A stretch of 64,000 nt of DNA from Nematostella vectensis (lineage: Eukaryota > Cnidaria > Anthozoa > Actiniaria > Edwardsiidae), in contig NC_064046.1 in the NCBI RefSeq assembly GCF_932526225.1, positions 13,003,208-13,067,207 of the forward strand, read 5' to 3'. A program made the translations under genes and the position numbers. Within the stretch, counting starts at the first letter, position 1. Every line of letters begins with the position of its first letter. Below the pieces are notes generated by a model that worked only from the letters and a program-made list of their open reading frames with translations, was not told where the DNA came from and did not search any database. This document shows, piece by piece, positions 1-12,360 of the stretch.

Positions 1-173
1 TTGCGCTATTTCTCAATCATAGAGCGCTTGCCTGCAGGCCAGAGATGCCTTTCGCCTGACAAACTTTATTTCGATCGAGTTACTCTACCGTAACTAATCG
101 ACACAAAGCGAAAGAAAGCTTTGGTTCGCTCTAGAAGACATCTCTAACTTAACCGCCGACAATATTGGCTTTT

Positions 174-411
174 GTTCGTAAACCCCCGAGCGAGACCCGA
201 CGAGCACTGTCTTGTGAAACCGAACATTGTCATTATAATCGAACGGTTTATGAAGGAGCGCAAAAATCTAAAACGCCTTGGGCTTTTTTTTTCGTAAACC
301 CTCCGAGCGAGACCCGACAAGAACTTGTCTAGACCGACGTGAAACCGAACATTGCTATTGTAACCGAAGGGTTTACGAGGGAGCGGAAACATCCAAAACA
401 TCTTCGGGCGG
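174..411. repeat. Two tandem copies of a ~118-bp repeat with inverted arms
   Basis: Two copies (about 174-283 and 292-411) share the core gagcgagacccgac and the segment gtgaaaccgaacattg. Within each copy the left end (cgtaaaccctccgagcg type) pairs with the right end (gggtttacgagggagcgg type), so each could fold on itself. Short reading frames through it have no recognisable content. Bases 412-850 show nothing I can name. Confidence 0.6.
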
Positions 412-889
412 ATTAATTATAAAGTATTTCCGATTGTGTCATTGAGTCGATCCTCTCGGTAACTTTGCGTTGCACAATTCGTAGACTTATTTACTGTATG
501 AATTTCCCAACTATTTCTTACACGACTGAAAATTGTTTTATTGGCAGTTCAATGAGTTCACTTGCGCCATAAAGTCTTCCATCAAGTTTAAGAGCTTTGT
601 AATGAACTCATAGTCTTGTCTCGTCCTTATGACCAGAAAAAAAACCCGTCTTTTTCAAATTGAGAACGGTAATATTTCAAAATGTTTTGCGTTCTGTTTC
701 CTAGTGATTGTTGTTAAGGCACTAGTTCACATTATTCTGAATCATAACAATTCACTCATGCGTCGCAAAATCCCGTGAGACTTGAAAACACTGAATCCTC
801 GCGCGAGTCACTTCACATTGCTCACATTCCACCCTGCGGACACCCCCGCATTCATGTTATCGTCGTATCACTTACATCTTTTAGTCGCG

Positions 890-925
890 TATAAAAGGCC
901 GTGAACTCGGTCTGTCGTTAGTTGA
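890..925 (+). promoter_or_regulatory. TATA box and probable start region of the first RASD-like GTPase
   Basis: TATAAAAG lies at 890-897 in a GC-rich context, about 200 bases before the first in-frame ATG. Transcription would be expected to start about 30 bases downstream, near 920-925. The spacing to the ORF leaves an unspliced leader of about 175 bases. The motif is visible; its function is inferred. Confidence 0.5.
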
Positions 926-1096
926 GCCAAGCAATCGTACTGTTCGCACATCATCGATGCAGTAATTAACAGTTTTCCAAAACAGTGAAGCGATTCCACC
1001 GTGGTGTGAACCGAAAGAGAACCACATAGGAGGTTGTTTTCGAGCGCTTTCAAAAGCACACTCGACCAGAACGAGCAAAAACTCCGCAGATACGAC

Positions 1097-1810
1097 ATGA
1101 AGAAACAGCAAAAGAGCTCAAAGAGGAAGGCAAGCCATCAAGCATTGGGAAAAAGGAGCTCAGCTTACTTGAAAAAGTTGACAATTGCGGTCCTCGGAGA
1201 GGGACGTGTGGGCAAATCATCGCTCATTCGAGGATTCTGTGGCGAGGGGTTTCAAGAGGAGTACGTTCCTACGATTGAGGAATTTGTCTCTAAGCATTTA
1301 CTTTACAACGATCGTACCTATCAACTAGACATTATCGACACTTGCGGATCTGAAAACTTCCCCGCAATCCGTCGTGTTGACATAGCTAAAGCGGACGCTA
1401 TTATTTTGGTTTATTCCATTGACAATCCCCGCTCATTTGAGCAGCTTCAGCAATACAGGGAGGAAATAATCGCGGAAAAAGGAAACTCGGTACCTGTTCT
1501 AGTTGTTGCGAACAAGTCGGACTTATCACTTGATGGTGATGGACACTCTCTCACGATCACCGATCGCTTAGGGTGCAGGGTTAACACGCGGGATGTGGTG
1601 CTAAAAAGATGGAAGTATCTTTGGTCTATCACCTCGTGTAAGATGAATTGGGGAGTGCAGGAGCCATTTCATGGTATACTAGACGAGATTCAACGCAAGA
1701 AACTCGAGAACAATAATAATAATAATTCGCCAACAATGCAGCGAAAAACATCGTGGCTCAACAGGAACTTGTCTCTGTCCTTGAGAAGAACTCGCTCAGC
1801 AAGAACATAG
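1097..1810 (+). CDS. RASD/Dexras-like small GTPase, intronless (copy 1)
   Basis: A 237-residue Ras-superfamily GTPase in one exon. The open frame runs upstream to a TTG at 1034, but the first ATG is at 1097 and is taken as the start. Motifs: basic N-terminal tail, P-loop GEGRVGKS (34-41), effector threonine in YVPTIEEF (59), switch II DTCGSE (81-86), NKSD (139-142) and an SCK G5 motif (180-182). The order DTxG...FPAxRR resembles RASD1/RASD2 (Dexras/Rhes). The residue equal to Ras Gln61 is Ser, and the Gly13 position is Arg, so slow intrinsic hydrolysis is likely (inference). The C-terminus has an Asn run and a basic Ser/Arg tail but no CAAX box, unlike RASD proteins, so any membrane contact would be electrostatic. 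AATAAA lies at 1948-1953. A paralogue lies at 15248. The GTPase call is firm; the subfamily is likely. Confidence 0.9.
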   Translation: MKKQQKSSKRKASHQALGKRSSAYLKKLTIAVLGEGRVGKSSLIRGFCGEGFQEEYVPTIEEFVSKHLLYNDRTYQLDIIDTCGSENFPAIRRVDIAKADAIILVYSIDNPRSFEQLQQYREEIIAEKGNSVPVLVVANKSDLSLDGDGHSLTITDRLGCRVNTRDVVLKRWKYLWSITSCKMNWGVQEPFHGILDEIQRKKLENNNNNNSPTMQRKTSWLNRNLSLSLRRTRSART

Positions 1811-1947
1811 ACAAGCAATATTGCTAACTCGTAGAGCCCTGCATCGTAAACTCCCGTTATCTCAAATCAAGGAGCTTAAGATATTGGACCTAAATCATGT
1901 ACAGTTATTTATTAAGCTTTTGTGCGCCTTTGATATTACATCAATTA

Positions 1948-1953
1948 AATAAA
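1948..1953 (+). terminator. Polyadenylation signal for GTPase copy 1
   Basis: An AATAAA hexamer lies 138 bases after the stop codon in an AT-rich 3' region. The position fits an intronless gene with a short 3' UTR. Confidence 0.55.
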
Positions 1954-1989
1954 ACAAACGATAGTTTAACATTGTTTCTATATTGTTGA

Positions 1990-4900
1990 CACCGCTGCCC
2001 TAAAAAAGTTCTATAGCGTACTTTCTACGGGTTGTTCTTTTGAAATCCTTCAAAAATCACTAAAACATTTCAATGTAAAAGCAATTAGCGAATCTATTTT
2101 TACACCGCGGTGAAAAGAGGTTACTGCGTATCACGGCTCACTATTTAACTATTTAAACTTTATTCTTTTCTCGCATAATCCGCTCAGTTTAATGCTCAAT
2201 AATAAAACGTTTATCTCTGTGGCTTTCTGCGAAAACATCGAAAACCACATACCAATGTATCTTAATTATTTTTTTACCTTAAAAGGCGCGTCGAGAGCGC
2301 GAAAGTTTGATAAGAGGAACCCGCAGTTTGGATGTGGTCGAGTCGTTTTCAGAAAGTCGTCTGCTGCCCTCAAATCCTACGTTAAAAAAACTCTCTATAC
2401 ACTGTGTAAATATATATGTTGTCATTTGACAATAATAAATATTGTATCATGTTTTTCTAATGGCCCACATAGTTCAAACCGCACTTGACCTGTTTTCGAT
2501 CACTTGTTGGACTTGTTTACATTTCTGCTGGACTTCTTTTAGCCTCTTTTTAGTCCACGCATGCCTAGCAGCCCAAAGATCACGCAATAAATGACAGCCC
2601 TACGGCTTGAGAAACTCGCATATTTGCGAGCCTGTAGGGCTCTTGATTCTTGGACCAAGTGCAGTGCTGATTATCAGTCGCAACTGAAGCCTCTGAGCCA
2701 TGTGGGAATGTTAGAAACGTGTCTTACATGCCTCCTAGTCACTCGATCCTCCGATGATTACGTATCGATATCCCATCGTTTCCTATTAGCCTTGCTTAGC
2801 CCGTGCCCATATCCTTTGGTAAATGGTTTCCGTTTTGGGTTTTAATCCCCTTGAAGTTTGTTTTTTACGTCCTTTTGATAAAAATGGCAACAGAGATGCT
2901 CAAATTTGGAAAGCAGCTGTCGTTGCTCTCATTCTTTGACTAGCTGCACGTAGACACAGTAGTGTTGGTAGGCAGTCCAAAGCAGCAGTTATAATTTGAT
3001 TAAATTTGAATGCTGGCTAATAGACCCTCATCTCTTAGGACCCTTATAAAACAGGGTCATGAAAAGGGAAAAATAGGATTTGACTTGATTTTGAGTGGGG
3101 AACAAGACTTGGGTTTATACCGCGAACAATTTCAGCTTCACGAAACGGGGACGGGAACGGCATAGTGTTGAAGAAACTGGAAAAACGGGATTATAGAACA
3201 AAAGTGCCCAAGAAAACGAGATTCAGACCCCCCCCTAGTCTGCTAAGCAGCCGTGCGTGCCACTAAAAGCGGCTGCTAAACAGACAACCCCTCCCCCCTC
3301 CTTCCTAATGGTAAGAGGCAGGTCTCCACTCGAGAATCTAGAGTGACAATTTCTTGAGTGACTAGACGGTAGACAAGAGGGATAAGACTTAAACCGTCAA
3401 ATGTAGCAGTTCTGGTTTAATTAGAATAAGATAATGCCAACTAATACCCTTCACAGCGTACTATGTATAGGGCACTAAGAAAGAAGTGACAAATGACGAC
3501 GAATAGAGAGAAAGAAGAAACGGAGTGACGATGAATACAGACAAACTAAGAGACGAATGACGATGAATACAGACAAACTAAGAGACGAATGACGATGAAT
3601 ATATGGAGAGAAAGAACACGAATAACGAAGAATGAAGTGATGACGACGAATAATGCGAAGTACTTTAAAAAGAAAATATCGTTGTAAAAGGTGACAAAAA
3701 AGAGGCTTTCAGTTACTCAATGAGAGAAGGCGTGCAGTATAAAAATGCTGGTTTGCTGGTTCACCAGCTTTTTAATTATGATTATTTTCAGCACGTAAAA
3801 AATCAATAGCATTTGAATTGCGTGTTTAGTTATTTCCGGTCGATACGAAAATAACCCAATCAATCAAACCCTGCGGGGGGTGGGGTCGATGCTTTAGCAG
3901 GCTAGTGGAATCAATAAGCGTTCAGTGAAATGTGACTTGGATCCCTTTGTAATAGGGCCATACTTCTGAGCCACGCGGTCCTATAAATAACCCAGTGTCT
4001 ATAACGAGCAAACAAACGAGGTACCTCATTCTGCGGCCTTATTTTTTTTTGGCGCGATTTACGCAATTCCAAAAAAAACTGTCGCGGAAATGTGCTTGAA
4101 AAATTTCCGCGAAATTTAAGACGCGTGAAAAAAAATGAATGAATTAGTAAGACGCTAGCAAATAGTGTGGCCTTATACAACTATGCTCATTGTAGGGAAA
4201 AGGGAACGTACGCGAAGATGGCAAAGAATACTGTTATTGCTGTTTTGTTTGTTTGACATGCTGTTTTATATAGTTTTTTGAGTGTAAAAAATGTGTAAAA
4301 TCTGGCGATTCTTGAAAAGAACCCATTTTTAGCGGTCGAGGGGGAATTCACGGGCCCTCTGCGCTCGCTCCTAGCTTAATAGACACGCCTACTCTCCGGT
4401 AAGCGTTAAATAACAATTTGCGAAGGGCAAGGAAAACGGTGACCGCGCAAGAGTTGGAAGTGGAAGCGCTCGGATCCCTTGGGGACAAGGCTTTGTTGCT
4501 ATAGTAATGACGTCGTCATGCACGTGTGCATGGCTTGTATGAAGCACATTTTAACTTTCAGGTGGGAGTCGTTCGCAAAAATTCCAAGAGATAACTGAAT
4601 CGTTACGCGAGACGAATAAGAAAAGGTTTTATGTGCATTGATTCCTCCAAAATTAACTTTTAGTACTCGTAAACAGACTACCTTTTTTGATTCCCGTTTT
4701 ATCATATTCATGAGCGCTTGAACCCTCTTGTCTTGCTTCGTGTTTATTTTGTCTCGGGCAAATAAAGTATTAATAGAGGCGTGCGATCAGAAGGTCTGGT
4801 GAACTACGTTGGTGCAAATGTATGTGTGTAAACACACGGTCCCAGCAAGGGACTGAATTGCGGATTATCCCATCTCCAAAAATAAAATTCCCTGTACTTG

Positions 4901-7900
4901 TCGCATGCCCGGGCGTGTGTGGCGGCGCGATAAATTCAAAGAGAAAGTGAGCTGTCAATCAATCATGTCTCATACCAACATCACAGCATTGGCCGTAACT
5001 AGGCAGGTTTTCGAACAATCGAATCGAGCGTTGTTTCACTACCATTTTATTTTATATAGAACCTAAATACGAAGTTAGGTTCGGAGAGGGCTCGGGCTTG
5101 TCACGAACACTCAAGAGGCTATGGTTACACAATACCGTTCAAATGTTTCGAGACTCGAAACAGGGATCGCTAGGGTTTTTAGACAAGAGAAATATAACAA
5201 GAGGCAACTTAAAAGGATTTCGCTAACTCAGAAAGCAGGAGACATTTTGGATTATAAGGTTACAAATATTTTATTAGCTGAGCTCAATACTCAACATAAA
5301 TTTGGGATTAATTTTTGTTTATGTTATAAAGAAATCGCTGACAAAGTATCCTAATTCCTGTGGTTTACCTATTTTCTATCTCAGGATAAGTAAATATAAA
5401 AAACAAGCTAAAGGAATTTGATGCTAGGGGCTAATCACGTGTTTGGCACTATCGTTCCGGATGTGGCCTTCCTGTGAGCCAAGACTAGGTCGTCAAATGC
5501 GTCTCTTGCGCGAAGGTGCGACTTTCGCGGGCTGATGGACGCGAACGGACGCACTTCACGTGTGCGCGTTTAGCAGACATCGCATGCGCTGGCTATAAAC
5601 TTTGCTATCCAACAGGGTAGGCAGATTTGGCGTCAAAATTTTGTACCAGAAAAACTAGTTATAATTTTATTGTAATTTGTGGTGTTTCCTTTCAAAATTG
5701 TATTTTCTTTACAATATATTTACATGTGTGAAAACATTATCTTTGGTCATTATTTTTCGCCGTTAGCTGCTCGAAGGTAAAATGAATTATGATTTGAACA
5801 AAGTAACGCACAGCTTCCGTATGGTTGAATCTTTCTTTATATCATGCTTTATGTATTTACGCGCGTGGTGGCACGCGTAGTGGTGTTTTTAACGCGTTGT
5901 TCGCGCGGTTACACGCAACTATCTGTACTGAGTCAGACGTGATTTGTGCGCGCGGTGAGGTCACGATTTGCGCCATTCGCGCAACATGTCTTTCCATGCC
6001 TACTCACAGGTAGAATCATGAACCAAACTCATAATATCATAATTTCAAGGGTGTGTACTTATGAACACTTGACTGAAGAGAGGGTTTAAAAGCACTTTAT
6101 CCAGGCAATGTTACAACGAATAGACCAACGAACAGTCTAGCTCTTACTACTAGCCGTGTAATAACGGATATGATTGCCCTTTGACCCAGTACCTCTTGAA
6201 GATTCAAAACAAAATCTGTGTTACTCCCCCCTCCGAAGGAAATCCTTTAAATTTAGCAGTTAATCTACGCAAGTATACATTTGTAAACAAATGATATACA
6301 CTACCACAACAGTCAAATTCTAAACACGCCACCCGCCCTCCCGTGTTCCTTGCATCCTTGCGTATTTTCCAAGGGTGCTCGCCTTGGCTCTCTCACTTTA
6401 AATAGGAAGTAAATGAAGGGTACTCGTAAGTGCTACTCGATGGCCTTGCTTATTAAATAATATTTTGAGAGTTTCCAGAAACCATTGGTACGTGAAAAAT
6501 CGATAATAAAACAAATAGAATCAATGCAAGTCTTCTTTCGTCAAAGAGTACATGAGGTTTGATATGGTAGCACTTGGCGCTTAAGTTGTTTTTGTTTTTG
6601 TAGACACCATCCACAAATGGCGTCATTATACCATATGGGTCGTACCCCCTCCCCTCCCCCTCCTCTTGGTGACGTCACGATCAATCTCTAGTGACATCAC
6701 AACTCAAATCTATTGATGAATTGATGCAATGCGTATATGCATTTTTGCCATTCTTAAAGACCTGTGGGCCAGTGCTGAAAAACGCAAGACTAGTTCCAGG
6801 TTTTACCGGCGAACTGTCACATTTTGGCGAATGCTAAGAAAACTAGACCAAACATAAGGCTATAATTTTCTTTATGACTCGCTCATTATCACACAAATCT
6901 GTCATCTTTTGTACAGTATGGTTTAAATGCTGTACAGTTAGTCAAAACAGCAATTGAAGTCAGCCTTTTGTACCTTTACTCGAACGATTCAACACTACGA
7001 TTGTGCTTGTTTTCGCCAGAACACGCGCATGCGCATACGTTATTCAGCACTGTCGCTCTGTGGCCTGATGTGCTGCTGTAGGCCTAAGTACGAGTGGGGA
7101 TTGGGGAGGGTGGGAAGTTCCATCAATGTGAGTTTCGAGTGAAAAAGTAATCGTTTTTATTTCATTAAAATTTCGTTACTGTGGTTCAATTTTGATATTT
7201 GTAGATAACAGAGAATATGATTGTGGTCTCCTTCCGGAGAAAAGGACGATGAGCCTCGCTCACAAATCTACTGGATTAAAATCACAATAAAAATCACAAT
7301 CGCGTTTCGTTTTTACCCGTATTAGTTATCGTATACGTACGGTATCACAAGAGTGTGCGCACTATAAAAATTGTGCGTAAAGTTCATTACATGTCATAGC
7401 GGAGCCAAGCGCGGTTGCAGGCCGCGCGCGTAGCCCCATAGGCATAGAAATATGGTATAGGTATGCGACTTGGTTTTTGTGGTCATCGCGCGGATACCCT
7501 GTGGTGTCACTCGCCAGCCAGCCAGCCAGTCAGTCAGTCAGTCAGTCAGCCGCGCGACTCCCAGGCCCCACTCGGCCCCGAAATGGCGACTAAATACAAG
7601 CACGGAGCAAGAGAAAAAGTTCTTGTCGATTATGCGATGATTATTTATTTTGCCTCAAATTTTGTGACTTAAGGATAAAGTCAACTAGAGGAGATCTACT
7701 AACATTCATTCACGCCAACATTTATCTGGTTTTAGCTAGTAAATTTAAGCAAGTAACAGTTCACATTAAAAAGCGAACAGAACCACAAGAAAGCGATCAA
7801 AAAAACAATGCAAGGTGAGTTTCGGACGACGATTTGTATTGTCTATTGAGGATATGACAGTTATTAGGCTTTTTGTTGTCCTTTTTGTATGCTTTGGGAA

Positions 7901-7960
7901 TGCGAGTACTTAACTTAGTAATCAAATTATTTGAGCATAACAGGTTTTGTTTTGACATTC
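1990..7960. other. Gene-poor interval
   Basis: About 6 kb with no reading frame longer than about 100 codons and no recognisable domain. It contains a two-copy 32-bp repeat (3535-3600, core gacaaactaagagacgaatg), a CAGC/CAGT microsatellite at 7513-7550, and CpG-rich palindromic patches near 5880-5960. The short open frames here have no splice context or similarity that I recognise, so none is called a gene. Confidence 0.6.
7513..7550. repeat. CAGC/CAGT tetranucleotide microsatellite
   Basis: Four CCAG(C) units are followed by five GTCA units, a simple-sequence tract in a gene-poor region. Confidence 0.85.
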
Positions 7961-7989
7961 TTCGTTTTATCTATATTCTTGATTGTGTT

Positions 7990-10270
7990 GAATAAAATAC
8001 AATACAACAAAATATATCAAATATATCGGCGCCAATATAGCACACTTGCAACCCCTGATCGAAGCGAAGCGACTTGCCTTACAGAACTTCAAGCTTAATC
8101 CAACCTCACAATCTCTCGAAGCTCTACGTGAAGCTAGAAGGCATGCAAAAGAAGAGTGTAAAAAATGCGCCAACAATTACTGGTCGAATCTTTGTGCTAG
8201 GATTCAGTCTGCTGCTGACACTGGCAACGTCAAGGGCATGTTTGATGGTATAAAGAGGGCAATTGGACCAACACAAATAAAGCTTGCTCCGTTAAAGTCG
8301 TCATCTGGAGAGATCATCACGGAAAAGTCCAAATTGTTGGAGTGCTGGGTCGAACACTACAGCGATCTCTACGGCACTGCAAGTTTCATTTCTCCCTCTG
8401 CAATCAACCATATTGAAAGACTTCCAACTCTGTCCGAGCTGGATGCAATGCCCACCAAAGTCGAACTCCGTGAAGCCATCAAAGTAATATCTTCTGGCAA
8501 GGCCCCTGGGCAAGATGGCATCCCAGCAGAGATCTTCAAATGTGGCGGAGACAAGCTCCTCGATTCTCTCTTCAAACTCCTTTGCAAGTGCTGGGAGCTG
8601 GGATCCGTCCCTCAGGATTTCAGAGATTGCTCCATTACCAACCTCTACAAGAACAAGGGGGACAGAAGTGATCGGAATAACTACCGCGGCATCTCACTTT
8701 TGTGTATTGCTGGTAAGCTATTCGCTCGAGTGGCTTTGAACCGTTTGCAGAAACTTGCTGAAAGGGTGTACCCTGAATCGCAATGTGGCTTCCGCTCGAA
8801 TTGCTCAACAGTTGACATGATATTCTCCCTGAGGCAGCTTCAGGAAAAATGCCGCGAACAGCAAAGACCCCTCTTTGTCGCCTTTATCGATCTAACCAAG
8901 GCTTTTGACTCAGTCAGCAGAGACGGTATGTTTCACATCCTACCTTTAGTCGGCTGTCCTCCGAAGCTCCTTAACTTTATAAAGTCATTCCACGATGGGA
9001 CCCGTGGCACTGTTAAGTGTGAGAGCAACTCGTCCGAGGCATTCGACATAAACATCGGCGTTAAACAAGGATGTGTATTGGCACCAACCCTCTTCAACAT
9101 CTTCTTCTCCGTCCTTCTGAGACATGCATTTGGCTCTGCTGATGAAGGCATCCTTCTACGTACTCGCTCAGACGGGAAACTATTCAATCCAGCGAGACTA
9201 CGTGCTAAGACCAAAGTCCGCAAGTGCACGATACGCGATCTTCTCTTCGCTGACGATGCTGCTTTGGTTGCACACAGTGAGAGTGAGCTACAGTCCCTTT
9301 TGGACCGTTTCTCGAACGCTTGTGCGGACTTCAGTCTTGCAATCAGCCTTAAGAAGACGAAAGTGATGCACCTAGGCTCTGAAATTGCGCCTACTTTTAC
9401 CATCAACGACTTCACCCTAGATGTTGTTCCTCAGTTTACCTACCTTGGCTCCACCACCTCCGCCAACGGATGCCTCGATGTCGAACTCGGCAAAAGAATC
9501 GGTAAAGCAGTGACAACAATGACAAAGCTTTCCTCTCGAGTGTGGGAAAACAAGAAACTTACCATTTCGACGAAGGTCACCGTATATCGCGCCTGCATTT
9601 TGAGTACTCTCCTATACGGAAGCGAATCTTGGACCACCTACGCGCGGCAGGAGAAGCGATTAAATACCTTCCATATGCGATGTCTTCGCCGCATCCTCGG
9701 TATCCATTGGTCGGATAAAGTTACGAATAACGAGGTCCTCGAAAGATCAGGTTTACCGACGCTTTTTACCCTACTTCGTCAACGCAGGTTGAGGTGGCTA
9801 GGCCACGTTTGTCGAATGGAAAATGGCCGTATTCCCAAAGATCTTCTTTACGGCGAACTTGCACACGGATCAAGACCTGTAGGACGCCCGAAGCTCCGCT
9901 TCAAGGACTCATGCAAGCGTGATATGCTCGCAATCGGCCTCGACGTGGACAACTGGGAGAAGCTTGCCGAGGATCGCAGCAGATGGAGGTCTGAATGTGC
10001 TGCCGCACTCAACTCAGGGGAGTTAGAGCTGAAAAGAGAGGCCGAAGAGAGAAGGCAGAGGAGAAAGGCATCCGAAATTCGAACTGGATCAAACCCATCT
10101 CCGACGTCTGTCCTCGTTTGTCGTTCATGTGGTCGCACATGTGCTTCGCGCATTGGGCTTTTTAGTCATGGAAAGAAATGCCAACGTTCATCGCGCTGAT
10201 GTCATGGACACTGACTGTCCGAAGACTGCCTACTACTACTACTACTAGAATAAAATACAATACAACAAAA
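7990..10270 (+). mobile_element. 5'-truncated non-LTR retrotransposon with 23-bp target-site duplication
   Basis: The element body (about 8013-10247) is flanked by identical 23-base copies at 7990-8012 and 10248-10270, both beginning gaataaaatacaatacaac. A long TSD of this kind is the mark of target-primed reverse transcription. The 3' end is a short (TAC)n tract rather than poly-A. The 5' end lacks any endonuclease region, so the copy is truncated. The first about 30 bases after the 5' TSD do not look like coding sequence and may be filler from the insertion. The intact long ORF and perfect TSD suggest a recent insertion. Confidence 0.93.
8046..10199 (+). CDS. Non-LTR retrotransposon reverse transcriptase ORF (N-terminally truncated)
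   Basis: An open frame of about 717 codons, truncated at its 5' end; the frame begins at a TTG, so no native start is present. Visible RT blocks: KAPGQDGIPAEIF (152-164), NYRGISLL (212-219), AFIDLTKAFDSV (279-290), GVKQGCVLAPTLFN (338-351) and the catalytic FADD (401-404). A thumb/connection region with YLGSTTSANG follows, then the RRLRWLGHVCRM segment typical of animal endonuclease-RT LINEs, and a C-terminal Cys/His motif of the form CxxC...H...C. The apurinic endonuclease domain that should precede the RT is absent, so it cannot transpose alone. No internal stops or frameshifts. The clade is not assigned. Confidence 0.94.
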   Translation: MQPLIEAKRLALQNFKLNPTSQSLEALREARRHAKEECKKCANNYWSNLCARIQSAADTGNVKGMFDGIKRAIGPTQIKLAPLKSSSGEIITEKSKLLECWVEHYSDLYGTASFISPSAINHIERLPTLSELDAMPTKVELREAIKVISSGKAPGQDGIPAEIFKCGGDKLLDSLFKLLCKCWELGSVPQDFRDCSITNLYKNKGDRSDRNNYRGISLLCIAGKLFARVALNRLQKLAERVYPESQCGFRSNCSTVDMIFSLRQLQEKCREQQRPLFVAFIDLTKAFDSVSRDGMFHILPLVGCPPKLLNFIKSFHDGTRGTVKCESNSSEAFDINIGVKQGCVLAPTLFNIFFSVLLRHAFGSADEGILLRTRSDGKLFNPARLRAKTKVRKCTIRDLLFADDAALVAHSESELQSLLDRFSNACADFSLAISLKKTKVMHLGSEIAPTFTINDFTLDVVPQFTYLGSTTSANGCLDVELGKRIGKAVTTMTKLSSRVWENKKLTISTKVTVYRACILSTLLYGSESWTTYARQEKRLNTFHMRCLRRILGIHWSDKVTNNEVLERSGLPTLFTLLRQRRLRWLGHVCRMENGRIPKDLLYGELAHGSRPVGRPKLRFKDSCKRDMLAIGLDVDNWEKLAEDRSRWRSECAAALNSGELELKREAEERRQRRKASEIRTGSNPSPTSVLVCRSCGRTCASRIGLFSHGKKCQRSSR

Positions 10271-11084
10271 ACTGGAATTCGTCTTAATAAGACTTCTTCA
10301 GGGCAGATTGATTGTGTTGAGATATTTCATAAAGGCTAACCAATATCGTGTTGCATTTGTCAAATACTGCTAAAGAAGACCGTTCTTGTCTTTATATCCT
10401 GTGCTCTTAGTCCTAAGAAGATACATATCCTTAGAAGATACAGCAGCTTTTTCAACTTACAAGAGAAATTTTCCTTACCGAGGATAAAAAAAAACCCTAT
10501 TTTCAATATGTATCGTTGTTATTGTCTGCATCTTGCATCTCATGTGTTTATTTTTTTTCAAATAGTTGTGGAAAATTAGTTAGATTATAAATGGCTTGAT
10601 AAAAAGAATGTTTTGAAAGAAATAATAAATAATTGTTTTCACTCTTTTATGAACCAGGAACTACCTGAGGGCCAAGATGAATGCTAAAGACTGGAAGACA
10701 TGAGAATTAAAAATCATTTCTTGAAGAGAACAGTAGGATGTTCTTATTCACTAGTCATTTGATACCCCCACACCCATGGTCCCAGGGAAGGGTGGGGGAT
10801 TAAACTTTAATAAAAGCCTGTTTCCAAGTTAAGAGTCAAAAACAGTCAATACCACCAACCCCTCTTGACATATTCTGGTTAAAAAGTGGTCTAAAACCCC
10901 ACATTAACCCCTGACTTCTGCGGAGGGAGGGGGTGCAAATGACTAGTTCATTACTATGTGATTCGGCAGTACACACTCATAGGTTTTTTATAGAACAAGA
11001 TACTTATATAATATAAAACTAAAAATAAACTTTTGCTTTTTTAAATAATAAATCTGTAAAGAAAACAGTTTTCTATCAACCTAA
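10271..11084. other. AT-rich non-coding interval
   Basis: No coding features. AT-rich spacer with several poly-A and poly-T runs between the LINE insertion and the duplicated block that follows. Confidence 0.6.
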
Positions 11085-12360
11085 AGATAATGGGAAAGGG
11101 GATATTTTAGAAAAGTACTGAATATAATTATCACATTATTGTTATTATATTTTCTTTTCAAACATTTAAGGAAGAGTCATATTTCTTCCTTTTTCTTCTC
11201 CCTGTTGACTATTTTTATGCAATTGATGCTCTTTGCTATTTCCCCTCTACACCAAAAATAAATTAATGAACAGATTTGATTTTTAAATTAGAAATTTTCA
11301 TTTATTACTTTCACTTATATTTTCTTTTTAGGATTTTCTTTCCAAGTCTCTTGCCCATTACATTTATTTTAAATGTTTAGATTTATTTCATTTGAATAGT
11401 TAGATCCAGGGTTTTTCAAAACACCAAAATATAATGCATTACTGGATGTATATTTGTAGATATTAATTCCCATGGGGATGGAAAATCACCACTTAAAATG
11501 GTACATTAAATCTTCAGCATTGCATCTTATCTAAAATTGTGTCTGACACTATATTCCATCTTTGAAATCATCTATCATCATCATCATCTATTGTTCTTTG
11601 CAAGAACAAAGCTTGTCAGAATCTAGCTTTACAAATTTACATTAATGGAACTTTTATTAAGGGGAAGGGTTTTTTAGGGCAAGATACTTAAACTTTATAA
11701 CACTAGCAACAACCTTGTTCTTTTTCAATAATAGAATTCTGTTCACATAGCTTGGATAGCAAAGACATGGCCTCTTTAGAGGCCTGTGGTGGTGAAACGG
11801 TTAAGATAATGGGAAAGGGGAAATGTCAAGAAATGTTCAATCAAATTATTTTCGTTACTGTTATATTTTTTTCACCAAACCTTTCAAGTTGAGTCAATTC
11901 ACTTTTTCTCTCCTCTCCCGTCGATCATTTTTTAGTCATTTGATATTCTTTGATTCCTTTCTACCCCAAACATAGATCAATGAAAGGGTTTGGTTTGAAA
12001 TTAGAAGTTAGCATTTTCAATCTGTTTTTTCTTCATTGCATTCATTTGGGAGTAGGCCACCAACAACAAGGCCACTATATGGTAAAGTGGGTTGCACCAA
12101 TATGTAATGCATGAAAGAAGATATATTTTTTGGATTTTAATTTCCAGACATTTTTTTGAATATTCGGTCCAATGAAGGAGAGAAACGCCACTAAATCAAT
12201 ACATAAAAATCACAGTATGGCATCTAAACAGTCTAAATATATTATTTTGAATCTTTGGAATTCTGTTACATCCATGACATTTTCTGCACAAGGGCAAAGC
12301 TTGTGGGAGTATTGTTTTGATTAAAAAAAAGATATTCATAATGGAACTTCTATGATGGGG
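11085..12360. repeat. Old tandem duplication, two diverged ~600-bp copies
   Basis: Copy 1 (about 11085-11680) and copy 2 (about 11803-12360) share landmarks in the same order: aagataatgggaaagggg, a T-rich block with ttactgttatattttt or similar, cttcctttttcttctccc or cactttttctctcctctccc, aaaataaattaatgaa or acatagatcaatgaaa, and gcaaagcttgt or acaaagcttgt followed by ataatggaactt or attaatggaactt. Divergence is substantial, so the duplication is old. No coding content is seen in either copy. Confidence 0.65.

Noticed and set aside
1034..1096. N-terminal extension of GTPase copy 1
   Set aside because: It begins at TTG, with no ATG before 1097; eukaryotic initiation at 1097 is far more likely.
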